From Knoellia subterranea KCTC 19937 (GTDB lineage Bacteria; Actinomycetota; Actinomycetes; Actinomycetales; Dermatophilaceae): a stretch of 64,000 nt of DNA. A program made the position numbers and the translations under genes. Below are positions 27,897 through 36,205 of the stretch, piece after piece (within the stretch, counting starts at the first letter, position 1; each line of letters opens with the position of its first letter). Location of the stretch: positions 372,001 through 436,000 of the forward strand of contig NZ_AVPK01000002.1 in the NCBI RefSeq assembly GCF_000768685.1, given 5' to 3'. The notes beneath the pieces were generated by a model, which saw only the letters and a list, made by a program, of their open reading frames with translations, was not told where the DNA came from and did no database searches.

Positions 27897-28681
27897 GCTC
27901 CCCCATCAGCCCCGCGCCCGCCACTGTCCCGGGTCCGGCAACCGGTCCGGCGACGCCGGTGCAGCGCTGGCTCGCTCAGGCCAGGTTCGAGACGATGACG
28001 ATCCTCGGACACGGCGAGCAGCTCCTCGTGGCCCTCGTCCTCCCAGCCATGGCCCTCGTCGGACTCGCCCTGAGCGACGTCCCCGATCTCGGTCCCGGGC
28101 GGCGCATCGACGTCGCGACCGCTGGCGTCCTCGCGCTCGCCGTCGTGTCCACGGCCTTCACCGGGCAGGCCATCGCGACCGGCTTCGACCGCCGCTACGG
28201 CGTCCTGCGTTTCCTCGGCGCGAGTCCTCTCGGGCGCGACGGCCTCATCCTGGGCAAGCTCGGTGCCGTCGGAGTCGTCATCACGGTGCAGCTCGTGGTC
28301 CTCGGTGGATTGGCCGCCGTGCTCGGCTGGCGCCCGGAGGCAACGGGACTCGTGCCGGCCCTCGTCACCGTCGCCCTCGGCGCCGCGGCCTTCCTCGCCC
28401 TCGGGCTCCTCCTGGCCGGCACCGTCCGCGCCGAGGGTGTGCTCGCGCTCGCAAACCTCGCTTGGGTCCTCCTGCTGGGACTCGGAGTCCTCCTCCCGAC
28501 GGATCGGTTGCCCGACGCGGTGCAGGGTCTCGCCCGACTCCTGCCCTCGGGCGCCCTCGGGGACGGCCTGCGCCTCGCACTCGTCGAGGGGCACTGGCCG
28601 CTGGCCCAATGGCTCGTCCTGCTCGTCTGGGCCGGGCTCGCGGGCGCTGCGACCGTCCGCTGGTTCCGCTGGTCCGACTGA
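27893..28681 (+). CDS. ABC-2 type transporter permease
   Basis: A 262-residue membrane protein with about six hydrophobic helices, of the ABC-2 class that pairs with the upstream ATPase. The N-terminus is Pro/Thr-rich and cytoplasmic. The substrate is unknown; conservation beside heme A genes has led others to suspect a cytochrome-related role, but the sequence does not show it. A strong hairpin follows. Confidence 0.88.
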   Translation: MSSPISPAPATVPGPATGPATPVQRWLAQARFETMTILGHGEQLLVALVLPAMALVGLALSDVPDLGPGRRIDVATAGVLALAVVSTAFTGQAIATGFDRRYGVLRFLGASPLGRDGLILGKLGAVGVVITVQLVVLGGLAAVLGWRPEATGLVPALVTVALGAAAFLALGLLLAGTVRAEGVLALANLAWVLLLGLGVLLPTDRLPDAVQGLARLLPSGALGDGLRLALVEGHWPLAQWLVLLVWAGLAGAATVRWFRWSD

Positions 28682-28697
28682 CTGCGGCACGACCACA

Positions 28698-28742
28698 AAC
28701 GTGACGTATGCCGGGAGGCGCGCTCCCGGCCTACGTCACGTT
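28698..28742. terminator. 20-position stem terminator containing GTATGCCG octamer
   Basis: Left arm 28698-28717 and right arm 28723-28742 pair over 18 of 20 positions with a five-base loop, between the convergent ABC permease and DHA2 efflux genes. The left arm carries the octamer GTATGCCG at 28706, and the two mismatched positions fall inside it. Confidence 0.7.
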
Positions 28743-28759
28743 GTGTGTCGCGGGGATTC

Positions 28760-30247
28760 TCAGGCGACGTCGGCCGCCAGCTCGACCCGATCGCCACTCT
28801 CCGGCGCCCGCGCGGGAACCGGGCGGCGCGACCTCAGGGTGAGCAGCGCGATGACGAGGGCGACACCGACGAAGAGGGCCGACGTGTGGAAGGCCGTGTC
28901 CGTGCCGGGCACGAAGCGCCCGGGAATCGACGCCGACGCGTAGACGCTGACGATGACGGCCAGCCCCACTGCCCCGCCGAGCTGCTGGGCCGTCTGCAGC
29001 AGACCCGAGACCGTCCCCGCGAGCGATCGGTCGACGCCGCCCAGGACGATGACCGATACAGGCATGAACACGAGCGCAGCCGACGCGCCGTTGAGGACGA
29101 GCGGTCCGAGCAGGTCGAGGGCGTAGGTGCTCGACTCCGAGATGTTGGCGAGCCACAGGAAACTGCCCGTCAGGCCCGTGGCGCCGAGGATGACGAGCTG
29201 GCCTGCGCCGACCCGGGCGACGAGACGGGCGGCCACCCGCGACACCGCGAAGATCGCCAGGCTCAGCGGCAGGAACGCCGCGCCCGTCGCGATGGGGCTG
29301 AAGTCGAGGACCCGCTGGAGGTACTGCGTCACGAGGAAGAACGTCGAGAACTGCGCCCCGACGACGAGCATCATGACGACGAGGGCGGCGCCGCGCTGAC
29401 GGTTGCGGACCAACCCGAGCGGGAGCAGCGGCGCGGCCACGCGCGCCTCGGTCCGGACGAACGCCGCAAGGAGCACGGCCCCGAGGGCGAACGAGACAAG
29501 CGTCGAGGTCGCGAGCCACCCCGCGTCGGCGGCGCTGATGAAGCCGTTGACGAGGGCCACGGCGCCGACCGTGGCCGAGACCGCGCCGACGACGTCGAAA
29601 CGGCTCGTCTGCCGCGGAGTCTCGGTCACGAAGCGACGTGCGAGCAGGAGGACGGCGACACCGATCGGCACGTTCACGAAGAGGGTCCAGTGCCAGCTCA
29701 GCACCTCGGTCAGCGCTCCGCCGAGCAGGAGGCCCAGCGAGGCGCCGGCCGAGGACACGGCTGCGAACAGCGCGAGCCCGCGGTTGCGAGCAGCCTCGTC
29801 GGGGGCGCTCGTCGTCACGAGGGCGAGCACTCCGGGCGCGGCGAGTGCGGCGCCGATGCCCTGAAGGGTGCGGGCCGCGATGAGCCACTCCGGGGTCGTG
29901 GCAAGTCCGCCGAGCAGGCTGGCGACGGTGAAGACCGCCAGGCCGACCTCGAACGTGCGCAGACGGCCGAGGACGTCACCGAGACGACCGCCCAGGAGCA
30001 GGAGGCCACCGAAGGCGAGGGTGTAGGCGTTGAGCACCCAGGACAGGCTTGCCGGAGTGAACCCGAGGTCGGTCTGGATGTGTGGGAGGGCCACGTTCAC
30101 GACCGTGGCGTCGAGGACGAGCATGAGCTGGGCGATGAGGACGATGCCGACGCCGATCGCGGCGCGTCGTCGTTGCTGGTTCTGCGGGTCGGGGAACGTG
30201 CGTGGCACGTCGGTCGTGCGGGTGGAGTCGGTGGTGCTGGTCGACAT
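28760..30247 (-). CDS. DHA2-family MFS multidrug efflux pump
   Basis: A 495-residue membrane protein with about 14 hydrophobic segments, the EmrB/QacA layout. LDATVVNVALPHIQ in helix 1 is the DHA2 family motif D1, and GGRLGDVLGRL is the MFS loop motif A. It exports drugs or toxic lipophiles using the proton gradient. It is divergent from a TetR gene with two operator-like repeats between them, so it is very probably repressed by that regulator. It also appears to be preceded by a short reading frame. Confidence 0.92.
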   Translation of the reverse strand: MSTSTTDSTRTTDVPRTFPDPQNQQRRRAAIGVGIVLIAQLMLVLDATVVNVALPHIQTDLGFTPASLSWVLNAYTLAFGGLLLLGGRLGDVLGRLRTFEVGLAVFTVASLLGGLATTPEWLIAARTLQGIGAALAAPGVLALVTTSAPDEAARNRGLALFAAVSSAGASLGLLLGGALTEVLSWHWTLFVNVPIGVAVLLLARRFVTETPRQTSRFDVVGAVSATVGAVALVNGFISAADAGWLATSTLVSFALGAVLLAAFVRTEARVAAPLLPLGLVRNRQRGAALVVMMLVVGAQFSTFFLVTQYLQRVLDFSPIATGAAFLPLSLAIFAVSRVAARLVARVGAGQLVILGATGLTGSFLWLANISESSTYALDLLGPLVLNGASAALVFMPVSVIVLGGVDRSLAGTVSGLLQTAQQLGGAVGLAVIVSVYASASIPGRFVPGTDTAFHTSALFVGVALVIALLTLRSRRPVPARAPESGDRVELAADVA

Positions 30248-30254
30248 CTGTGCC

Positions 30255-30404
30255 TCAGGCTTCGCGAGTCATGGGGGTGAACGCCGTCGCCCGAGTGCGG
30301 GCGCGGTCACGGGGGCGCGGCGACAGTGGCGCGCGGTGGGACGTGGAGAGGTGGGACCGGTGCAGGCGCAGGGCCTGGGCGGTCGGACGCAGGGTCGTGC
30401 TCAT
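30255..30404 (-). CDS. Possible 49-aa leader ORF before efflux pump
   Basis: An ATG at 30404 opens a 49-codon frame (MSTTLRPTAQALRLHRSHLS at the N-terminus), Arg/Thr/Pro-rich, that ends seven bases before the efflux pump start. A GAGGAG lies about a dozen bases upstream of it, farther than usual. It may be a regulatory leader peptide, or chance coding potential in GC-rich DNA. Confidence 0.3.
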   Translation of the reverse strand: MSTTLRPTAQALRLHRSHLSTSHRAPLSPRPRDRARTRATAFTPMTREA

Positions 30405-30446
30405 GGGTGCCGGACTCCTCTGTGGTCGGCGAAACGGCGTAGTATT

Positions 30447-30499
30447 AACGGAGAGCCACTCCGGTTCTGCAGTGACCACAATACGGAGACACTCTCCGT
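30447..30499. promoter_or_regulatory. Two TetR operator-like inverted repeats
   Basis: ACGGAGA-N3-TCTCCGT (30483-30499) is a perfect 17-bp inverted repeat. A degenerate copy, AACGGAGAGCCACTCCGGTT, lies at 30447-30466, 36 bp away. Both fall between the divergent efflux pump and TetR genes and would let TetR block both promoters. Confidence 0.65.
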
Positions 30500-30518
30500 T
30501 TTAGCAAGGAGACTTCTG

Positions 30519-31181
30519 GTGACGCCTGCGAAGACTGGTCGAGCCACCCTTGACAGGGCGGCGGAATCCGTTGTGGCACAGGCGGATTCGTCTCCTGAGG
30601 CGGCCGCGGAAGCGGAGGAGAATGTTCGGCCGATGCGCGCCGATGCACGCCGCAACTACGACAAGATCCTCGCCACGGCCCGCATCGTGTTCGCCGAGAA
30701 GGGCACCGACGGGTCGCTCGACGAGGTCGCCAAGCGTGCCGGAGTGGGCGCCGGGACGCTCTACCGACACTTCCCCACCCGCGAGGCGCTCATCGACGCG
30801 CTCATGAAGGACTGGGCCGACAGGGTCTCCGCCGACGCCGATGCGGCCATCGCCACGGACCTGCCCGCGCGCGCCCTGCTCCTGGGCTGGTTCGGGCACT
30901 TCGTCGAGCACATCACGCTGCACCGTGGCGCCGCGAGCAAGATCTGCGCCGCGATGGACGACCCCTCCTCCCCCATGTTCCGCAAGTGCCGAGTCATGGG
31001 TGACGCCAACCGTCGCGTCGTCGAGCACCTCGGGGCGCGCGGTGAGCTGCGGGGTGACGTCGATCCCGCCAATGTCATGCGCCTCGTGAGCGGGGTGGCC
31101 AGCGTTGCCGACATGAGCCCCGAGGGGCTCGACGTCCGCCCCATGCTCGAGGTCGTCGTGGACGGGATCGTCCGCCCCTGA
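30519..31181 (+). CDS. TetR-family transcriptional repressor
   Basis: A 220-residue regulator. After a 45-residue hydrophilic lead, the TetR helix-turn-helix spans about 50-97, including YDKILATARIVFAEKG and VGAGTLYRHFPTREAL. The C-terminal domain would bind an effector. GTG 30519 has AAGGAG seven bases upstream. Divergence from the DHA2 pump and the flanking inverted repeats point to control of drug efflux and of itself. Confidence 0.9.
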   Translation: MTPAKTGRATLDRAAESVVAQADSSPEAAAEAEENVRPMRADARRNYDKILATARIVFAEKGTDGSLDEVAKRAGVGAGTLYRHFPTREALIDALMKDWADRVSADADAAIATDLPARALLLGWFGHFVEHITLHRGAASKICAAMDDPSSPMFRKCRVMGDANRRVVEHLGARGELRGDVDPANVMRLVSGVASVADMSPEGLDVRPMLEVVVDGIVRP

Positions 31182-31202
31182 TCCGTCCTCCCCTCCCCCA
31201 CC

Positions 31203-31246
31203 ACGACAGTGCGCCGCCGACGTTGATGTCGGCGGCGCACTGTCGT
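31203..31246. terminator. 19-bp perfect-stem bidirectional terminator
   Basis: Arms 31203-31221 and 31228-31246 are exact complements around a six-base loop, between the convergent TetR and M28 peptidase genes. The remaining 120 bp to the peptidase stop hold no gene. Confidence 0.75.
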
Positions 31247-31366
31247 CACCCACCACGGGTGGGGGTCAGGCGCTGACCCTCAGCAGCGGGTTGCGCCTTG
31301 GTGGCGCCAGCGACGGTGGGCGCAGGCCCGGAGGTGACCACGCCCACCGCCACGAAGGTTGGGCGG

Positions 31367-32833
31367 TCAGCTCGTGGCGACCGCCGCGTCGTCGACGACG
31401 AACGACGTCTGCAGGGACGAGTCCTCGTTCATGAGGAACTTCACGACGACAGTCCTGCCCTTGTACGCCGTGATGTTGAACGACTTCTGCGTGTAGGTCG
31501 CGTTGGTGCCCACGTTGGAGTAGGTCGCCAGGGTCGTCGTCGACGAGCCGTCGACGATCTGGACCTTCACGGTGTCGTAGGCCGTCGAGCCGGACTCCGC
31601 CGTGTCGGTGCGCAGCCAGAAGGACAGGGTCGCTGCGGTGGCGGTCGACGGGATCGCGACGCTCTGCTGGACCGTCTCGGTCGACGTCGACCCGTTGCCA
31701 CCGAGCCACGCCTTCCACGCTCCCGTCCGTGCGGGGCGACCCGAGTTGTTGGTGATGGGGCCCGACGTGCCTGTCCAGCTCACCGCACCCGACTCGAAGC
31801 CCGGGTTCTGCAGAAGGTTGCCGGTCGGCTGCGGCGTCGTGCCGTAGTCCTTTGCTGCATAGAGCCACAGCATGTGCCCGATGAGATCGGCTCCGCGGTC
31901 CAGCGCCGTCGCGTTGATGTTGCTCGTCGTGTCGCAGGACGAGTGGTAGCACGGGTCGAAGGCACGACCCGCGGTCCCGCCCCACTTCTGGGCCTGACTG
32001 CTCGACTTGAGGGTCTCCGCGCCGCTGAAGATTCCGGCGGTGGGGATGCCGTAGGACCGGAAAGCCGCATGGTCGCTGCGCCCCTGGACGTCGATGTACT
32101 CCCAGGGGATGCCCTTGGCGGTGTACCAGGCGGTGAGCTCGTCACGGGCTCCGTTGCCTGCCGGGTTGTCGTCGTAGACGAAGTACCCGGGGTTGGGTGA
32201 ACCGATCATGTCGAAATTGAGGTAGACCTTGATCCGGTTCTTCTCGGTCGTCGACAGGCTGCTCATGTAGTGCTTGGAGCCGAGGAGGCCGAGCTCCTCG
32301 GCACCCCAGAACGCCACGCGCAGACGGTTCTTCGCAGTCTGGCCGCTCGCGGCATACGCCAGCGCCGACTCGAGCACTCCTGCACTGCCGGATCCGTTGT
32401 CGTTGATCCCGGCACCGTTCGACACGCTGTCGAGATGGCCGCCCAGCATGACGACGTTGTTGGCGTGGCCGACGGGCCATTCGGCGATGAGGTTCGAGGA
32501 CTGCCCGGCAGACGTGCTGAACGTCTGCACGGTCGTGGTGAATCCTGCATCGTCGAGCTTGCCCTTCACGTAGGCGATCGAGGCGGTGTATCCGGCTCGG
32601 CCGGTGTAGCGATTGCCTCCGTTGGCCGTCGCGATCGACTGCAACTGGTTCAGGTGGGCCTGGGTGTTGGCCAGCGAGATGTCGGGGCTGGCTGCCGCGG
32701 TGGCTGTGGCGGTCGACGTGGCGCTGCGCGCAGCAGCCGTTGACTCCGCCTGCGTCGCGGGCGCCAGGGCGACACCGGCCGCGACCAGGGTCACGGTCAT
32801 GGGGGCGAGGGCGCCCCGAAGGTTGGTGGGCAT
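31367..32833 (-). CDS. Secreted M28 aminopeptidase with C-terminal beta-rich domain
   Basis: A 488-residue exported zinc aminopeptidase. The signal peptide ends near residue 30 and a Ser/Thr/Ala-rich linker follows. The M28 domain has the two-zinc ligands His133 (GGHLDS), Asp145, Glu180 after catalytic Glu179 (WGAEELG), Asp208 (FDMIGS) and His297 (CYHSSCD), as in Streptomyces griseus aminopeptidase. Residues 339-488 form a separate Thr/Ser-rich domain, probably a beta-sandwich, that is about 87% identical to the end of the neighbouring M4 protease. ATG 32833 follows AAGGAG. It probably trims peptides released by that protease. Confidence 0.93.
   Translation of the reverse strand: MPTNLRGALAPMTVTLVAAGVALAPATQAESTAAARSATSTATATAAASPDISLANTQAHLNQLQSIATANGGNRYTGRAGYTASIAYVKGKLDDAGFTTTVQTFSTSAGQSSNLIAEWPVGHANNVVMLGGHLDSVSNGAGINDNGSGSAGVLESALAYAASGQTAKNRLRVAFWGAEELGLLGSKHYMSSLSTTEKNRIKVYLNFDMIGSPNPGYFVYDDNPAGNGARDELTAWYTAKGIPWEYIDVQGRSDHAAFRSYGIPTAGIFSGAETLKSSSQAQKWGGTAGRAFDPCYHSSCDTTSNINATALDRGADLIGHMLWLYAAKDYGTTPQPTGNLLQNPGFESGAVSWTGTSGPITNNSGRPARTGAWKAWLGGNGSTSTETVQQSVAIPSTATAATLSFWLRTDTAESGSTAYDTVKVQIVDGSSTTTLATYSNVGTNATYTQKSFNITAYKGRTVVVKFLMNEDSSLQTSFVVDDAAVATS
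31370..31819 (-). repeat. Duplicated C-terminal domain, copy in M28 peptidase
   Basis: This 450-bp stretch encodes 150 residues (NLLQNPGFES to the end) that match the C-terminus of the M4 protease at 131 of 150 positions by my count. The other copy is at 32907-33356. Confidence 0.85.
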
Positions 32834-32903
32834 GAGGTCTCCTTGAGGTCAGCACAAGGGCCGGGCCGACGCTCGGTGAGAGCGCCGACCCGGCCCGGGA
32901 CAA

Positions 32904-34952
32904 CTAGCTGGTGGCCAGCGCCGTGTCGTCGACGACGAACGACGTCTGCAGGGAGGAGTCCTCGTTCATGAGGAACCGCACCGTGACCGTCTTGCCCTTG
33001 TAGGCCGCGACATTGAACGACTTCTGCGTGTACGTCGCGTTGGTGCCCACGTTGGTGTAGGTCGCCAGCGTGTTCACCGTCGAGCCGTCGACGATCTGGA
33101 CCTTCATCGTGTCGTAGGCGGTCGAGCCGGACTCCGCCGTGTCGGTGCGCAGCCAGAACGACAGGGTCGCCGCAGTGGCGGTGGACGGGATCGCGACGCT
33201 CTGGTTGATCGTCTCGGTCGACCTCGAGCCGTTGCCACCGAGCCACAACTTCCAGGAACCCGTGCGGGCCGGACGACCCGAGTTGTTCGTGACCGGGCCG
33301 GACGTGCCGGTCCAGTTCACCGCGCCCGACTCGAAGCCCGGGTTCTGGAGGAGGTTGCCCCCGGTCGGCGGCGGGGTGGTGCCGCCGTCGCAGGCCTCGC
33401 TACCGGCCGGCACCGAGATGGCGTTGAACGCCGCCTCCACGGACTTGCACGTCTGGCTCGTGGCGCCGTACAGCTCCTTGGCGGAGGCGATGGCACCGTT
33501 GCGGGCTGCCGCGTAGTTGCTGCTCGAGGTCAGCTTCGTCGAGAGCGTGCGGTACCAGACCTTCTCGATGTTGCTGCGGCCTGCGCCGGTCACCGCGGGA
33601 GCCCCGCCACAGGTCGGGCTGTTGTAGCTCACGCCATTGATGGTCTTGGCGCCCGAACCCTCGGAAGCCATGTAGAACCAGTGGTTCAGCGCACCGGACG
33701 AGTAGTGCGGATCGAGGTTCTTCGTGTTCGTCGACCAGCAATCGGGGCTCGAGCCATCCTTGCTCGGCTTGTCCATGTAGCGCAGCGGCGTGCCGTTGCC
33801 GTTGATGTTGATCTTCTCGCCGATGAGGTAGTCACCCACGTCGGCCGAGGAGTTGGCGTAGAACTCGACGGCGGCTCCGAAGATGTCTGAGGTCGCCTCG
33901 TTGAGGCCGCCGGCGTCGCCGCTGTAGTTGAGGTTCGCGGTGTTCTCGGTGACGCCGTGCGACATCTCGTGGGCGGCCACGTCGATCGAGGTGAGCGGGT
34001 GCGTGTTGCCCGACCCGTCGCCGTAGGTCATCTGGGTGCCATCCCAGAACGCGTTGACGTAGGAGTTCCCGTAGTGGACCCGGCTACGAGCACCGGTGCC
34101 GTTGTTCCAGATGCCGCGGCGACCAAGGACCGAGTTGTAGTACGCGTAGGTCTTCTCGGCGCCGTACTGCGCGTCGACACCCGCCGTCTGGCGGCTCGTG
34201 CTCGAGCCGTTCCCCCACACGTTGTCCGCGTCCGTGAACTGCGTGCCCGTGCCGGACGTCGAGCCGTTGAGATCGGTCGTGTGGTTGCCGAGTGAGTCCT
34301 TGAGCAGCCAGCTGCTGCCGGACTGGATCGTGTTGAGCGTGACCGTGCCGGAGTACATCGAGCTGCCGGAGCCGTGCTTGATGTCGTCCCACGACTGGAG
34401 GATCGCTCCGGTGTCGGCGTCGACGAGGGTGTGGAGTCGGGTGGGGGTCTGGTCGGCCTTGATGCCTTCGGTGATGACCTCATAGGCGAGTCGCGCCGCA
34501 CCGTCACCGGCCCAGACGACGAGCTCGCTGTCCTCGACGTTCGCCGGCGAGGCCTTGCGGGCGTTCGCCGTCGCAACCGAGGACGCCTGGGCTTCGGTCT
34601 TCCTGGGGGTTGTCGAGGCCACGGCAACCTTGCCGGAGGCGTTGACGTGGGCGTCCTTCCTGGAACCGTTCTTCTTCTCGAGCACGAGGTCACCGCCGAT
34701 GACGCGCAGACCCTTGAAGGTGCGGTTGTAGCGGATGTGCTGGGTGCCGTCCGGATCGGTCACGACCGACGTGACGACGAGCTTCTCGTCGGCAGACAGG
34801 CCGAGCGCCGCGTGGTCGGCGGCGGTGTCGACCTTTGCCGTGGGCGCCGGGCTGGGGCCGGCCGGGGCGCCGTAGGCCCCTGCGAGGGGCAGGGCCAGGG
34901 GCAGGGCCAGGGCGAAGGTGACCGCCATGGCACCGGTGGAACGTCGGAACAC
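32904..34952 (-). CDS. Secreted M4 (thermolysin-like) metalloprotease
   Basis: A 682-residue precursor with a signal peptide (about 1-29), an FTP/PepSY propeptide (about 40-200), the M4 catalytic domain and a C-terminal domain shared with the M28 peptidase. HEMSH at 328-332 supplies the zinc histidines and catalytic Glu329; Glu352 in GGLNEATSD is the third ligand. GTG 34952 follows AAGAGG. It is an extracellular endoprotease activated by propeptide removal. It is 70 bp upstream of the M28 gene on the same strand, so the pair can form a secreted protein-degrading set. Confidence 0.94.
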   Translation of the reverse strand: MFRRSTGAMAVTFALALPLALPLAGAYGAPAGPSPAPTAKVDTAADHAALGLSADEKLVVTSVVTDPDGTQHIRYNRTFKGLRVIGGDLVLEKKNGSRKDAHVNASGKVAVASTTPRKTEAQASSVATANARKASPANVEDSELVVWAGDGAARLAYEVITEGIKADQTPTRLHTLVDADTGAILQSWDDIKHGSGSSMYSGTVTLNTIQSGSSWLLKDSLGNHTTDLNGSTSGTGTQFTDADNVWGNGSSTSRQTAGVDAQYGAEKTYAYYNSVLGRRGIWNNGTGARSRVHYGNSYVNAFWDGTQMTYGDGSGNTHPLTSIDVAAHEMSHGVTENTANLNYSGDAGGLNEATSDIFGAAVEFYANSSADVGDYLIGEKININGNGTPLRYMDKPSKDGSSPDCWSTNTKNLDPHYSSGALNHWFYMASEGSGAKTINGVSYNSPTCGGAPAVTGAGRSNIEKVWYRTLSTKLTSSSNYAAARNGAIASAKELYGATSQTCKSVEAAFNAISVPAGSEACDGGTTPPPTGGNLLQNPGFESGAVNWTGTSGPVTNNSGRPARTGSWKLWLGGNGSRSTETINQSVAIPSTATAATLSFWLRTDTAESGSTAYDTMKVQIVDGSTVNTLATYTNVGTNATYTQKSFNVAAYKGKTVTVRFLMNEDSSLQTSFVVDDTALATS
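32907..33356 (-). repeat. Duplicated C-terminal domain, copy in M4 protease
   Basis: Second copy of the 150-residue domain; see 31370-31819. Differences are mostly conservative and scattered, and both copies end VVDD-x-A/-L-ATS directly at the stop codon. Confidence 0.85.
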
Positions 34953-34983
34953 GTCGTACCTCTTCTCGTTCGGACCGCACGGG

Positions 34984-34998
34984 GTGATGTGCGATCAC
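34984..34998. promoter_or_regulatory. GTGAT-N5-ATCAC inverted repeat upstream of M4 protease
   Basis: A perfect 5-bp inverted repeat about 32 bp before the protease start, within a 210-bp gap that must hold the protease promoter. It could be an operator of a GntR-type or other dimeric regulator; no partner gene is adjacent. Confidence 0.25.
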
Positions 34999-35162
34999 GG
35001 ATGGAAGCGTCGTCCCCCTCCGGAGCGGCCACAGGTTGTGCCGCGGGCTTCGGCGCGTCTCGAACCCAAGCGGCGAACACCGCTGCGCGTCAACGAAACT
35101 GACCAATCCTTTGCCAAACCCGGACTTTGTCAGCCGGGAGCACACCGAGAGTCAAGCCCGGG

Positions 35163-36074
35163 TCAAGAAATGGTCAAGTGGGTGAAGCGGACTCCCCTGT
35201 CGATGAGGCGAGGCAGGGCTCGGGACATGCCCTCGGACGTCGCACCATCGGGTCGGTTGAAGTGTCCGATGACGACGTCGCCGGGCTTGACTCCTGCCAT
35301 CGCGCGCACGATGGCCCCGCGCGATGCCGTTGCGCCGCTGTCCGCGTTGACGGAGAAGCCCGCCACGGGCTGCCCGAGGCGTCGGGCAATGGTGGCCGCG
35401 ACGGTGTCGACGTGGGCCGTGCCCGGTCGGAACCATCGCGGGCGGGCACCGGTGCGCTCGAGGAACCAGGGGGTTGCTGCCTCGATCTCGTCGACCACCT
35501 CACCCACGTCTCGGGTTCCGTGAATCCCGTATGCCGTCCGCTCCCGAACCGTGAGCGGCCGGTGCCGGTGCCCGTGGTTGGCCAATTCGAACAGGGGGTC
35601 GTCGGCGAGCTCGTGCGCGAATCCTCGATTGGCCTCGATCCAGCGCGTGTTGAGGAAGAGCGTCGCCGGGACGGCGAGCCGGCGCAGGGTGGCCAGGAGG
35701 TCGTGGTCGACCGCACTCCCCTTCCCTGGGCCACCGCACGCGTCGAAGGTGAGAGCGACCGCTCCATCGCGGCACGCCCCCACGACACCGGGAACGTCGA
35801 GTCCGAAGGCTGTCGGCCGCGCACCGTCGAACTCCTCGATGAGCTCGCGTCGAGTCGGGACCGCCATCTCACCCACAGGGGTGCGCCCCGGCGTGGCAGT
35901 CGGCCTCGTGCGTGTCGTGGCACTCGCAGGTGGAGCAGGTGAGGAACTCGGGGTCCCCGTGGGCGCAGCGGACGCGCCCGACCCGTCGGTGTGCGGGTCG
36001 ACCTGCGCCCGCTGCGTTCCGCAGCCCGCCAGCAGCAGAGCGCCGAGCAGCACCGCATGCCGACGTCGCAGCAC
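35163..36074 (-). CDS. Lipoprotein polysaccharide deacetylase (NodB domain)
   Basis: A 303-residue exported lipoprotein. The lipobox LLAGC places the lipidated cysteine at about residue 18, followed by a Pro/Ser/Thr linker. The NodB fold is shown by TFDACGGP (motif 1 with catalytic Asp), NHGHRHR (motif 2 metal histidines) and FRPGTAHVD (motif 3). It would remove acetyl groups from peptidoglycan or another cell-surface glycan. GTG 36074 is chosen because GGGGGAG lies upstream and the signal peptide starts directly after it. It is divergent from ctaA. Confidence 0.88.
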   Translation of the reverse strand: MLRRRHAVLLGALLLAGCGTQRAQVDPHTDGSGASAAPTGTPSSSPAPPASATTRTRPTATPGRTPVGEMAVPTRRELIEEFDGARPTAFGLDVPGVVGACRDGAVALTFDACGGPGKGSAVDHDLLATLRRLAVPATLFLNTRWIEANRGFAHELADDPLFELANHGHRHRPLTVRERTAYGIHGTRDVGEVVDEIEAATPWFLERTGARPRWFRPGTAHVDTVAATIARRLGQPVAGFSVNADSGATASRGAIVRAMAGVKPGDVVIGHFNRPDGATSEGMSRALPRLIDRGVRFTHLTIS

Positions 36075-36193
36075 GTGCGACTCCCCCGCGCGTGACTCCC
36101 CCACCTGTGGCTCCCCATGTCCGTGCGCCCGGTGCTCCCCACCGGGACTTCCCCTCTGCCGGTGCCGTCGTCGGCACCTCGGCAACGGTCCCA

Positions 36194-36199
36194 TACCCT
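36194..36199 (+). promoter_or_regulatory. -10 box for leaderless ctaA mRNA
   Basis: TACCCT followed by six bases and the GTG at 36206; no ribosome binding site. Confidence 0.45.
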
Positions 36200-36205
36200 G
36201 CGGTG

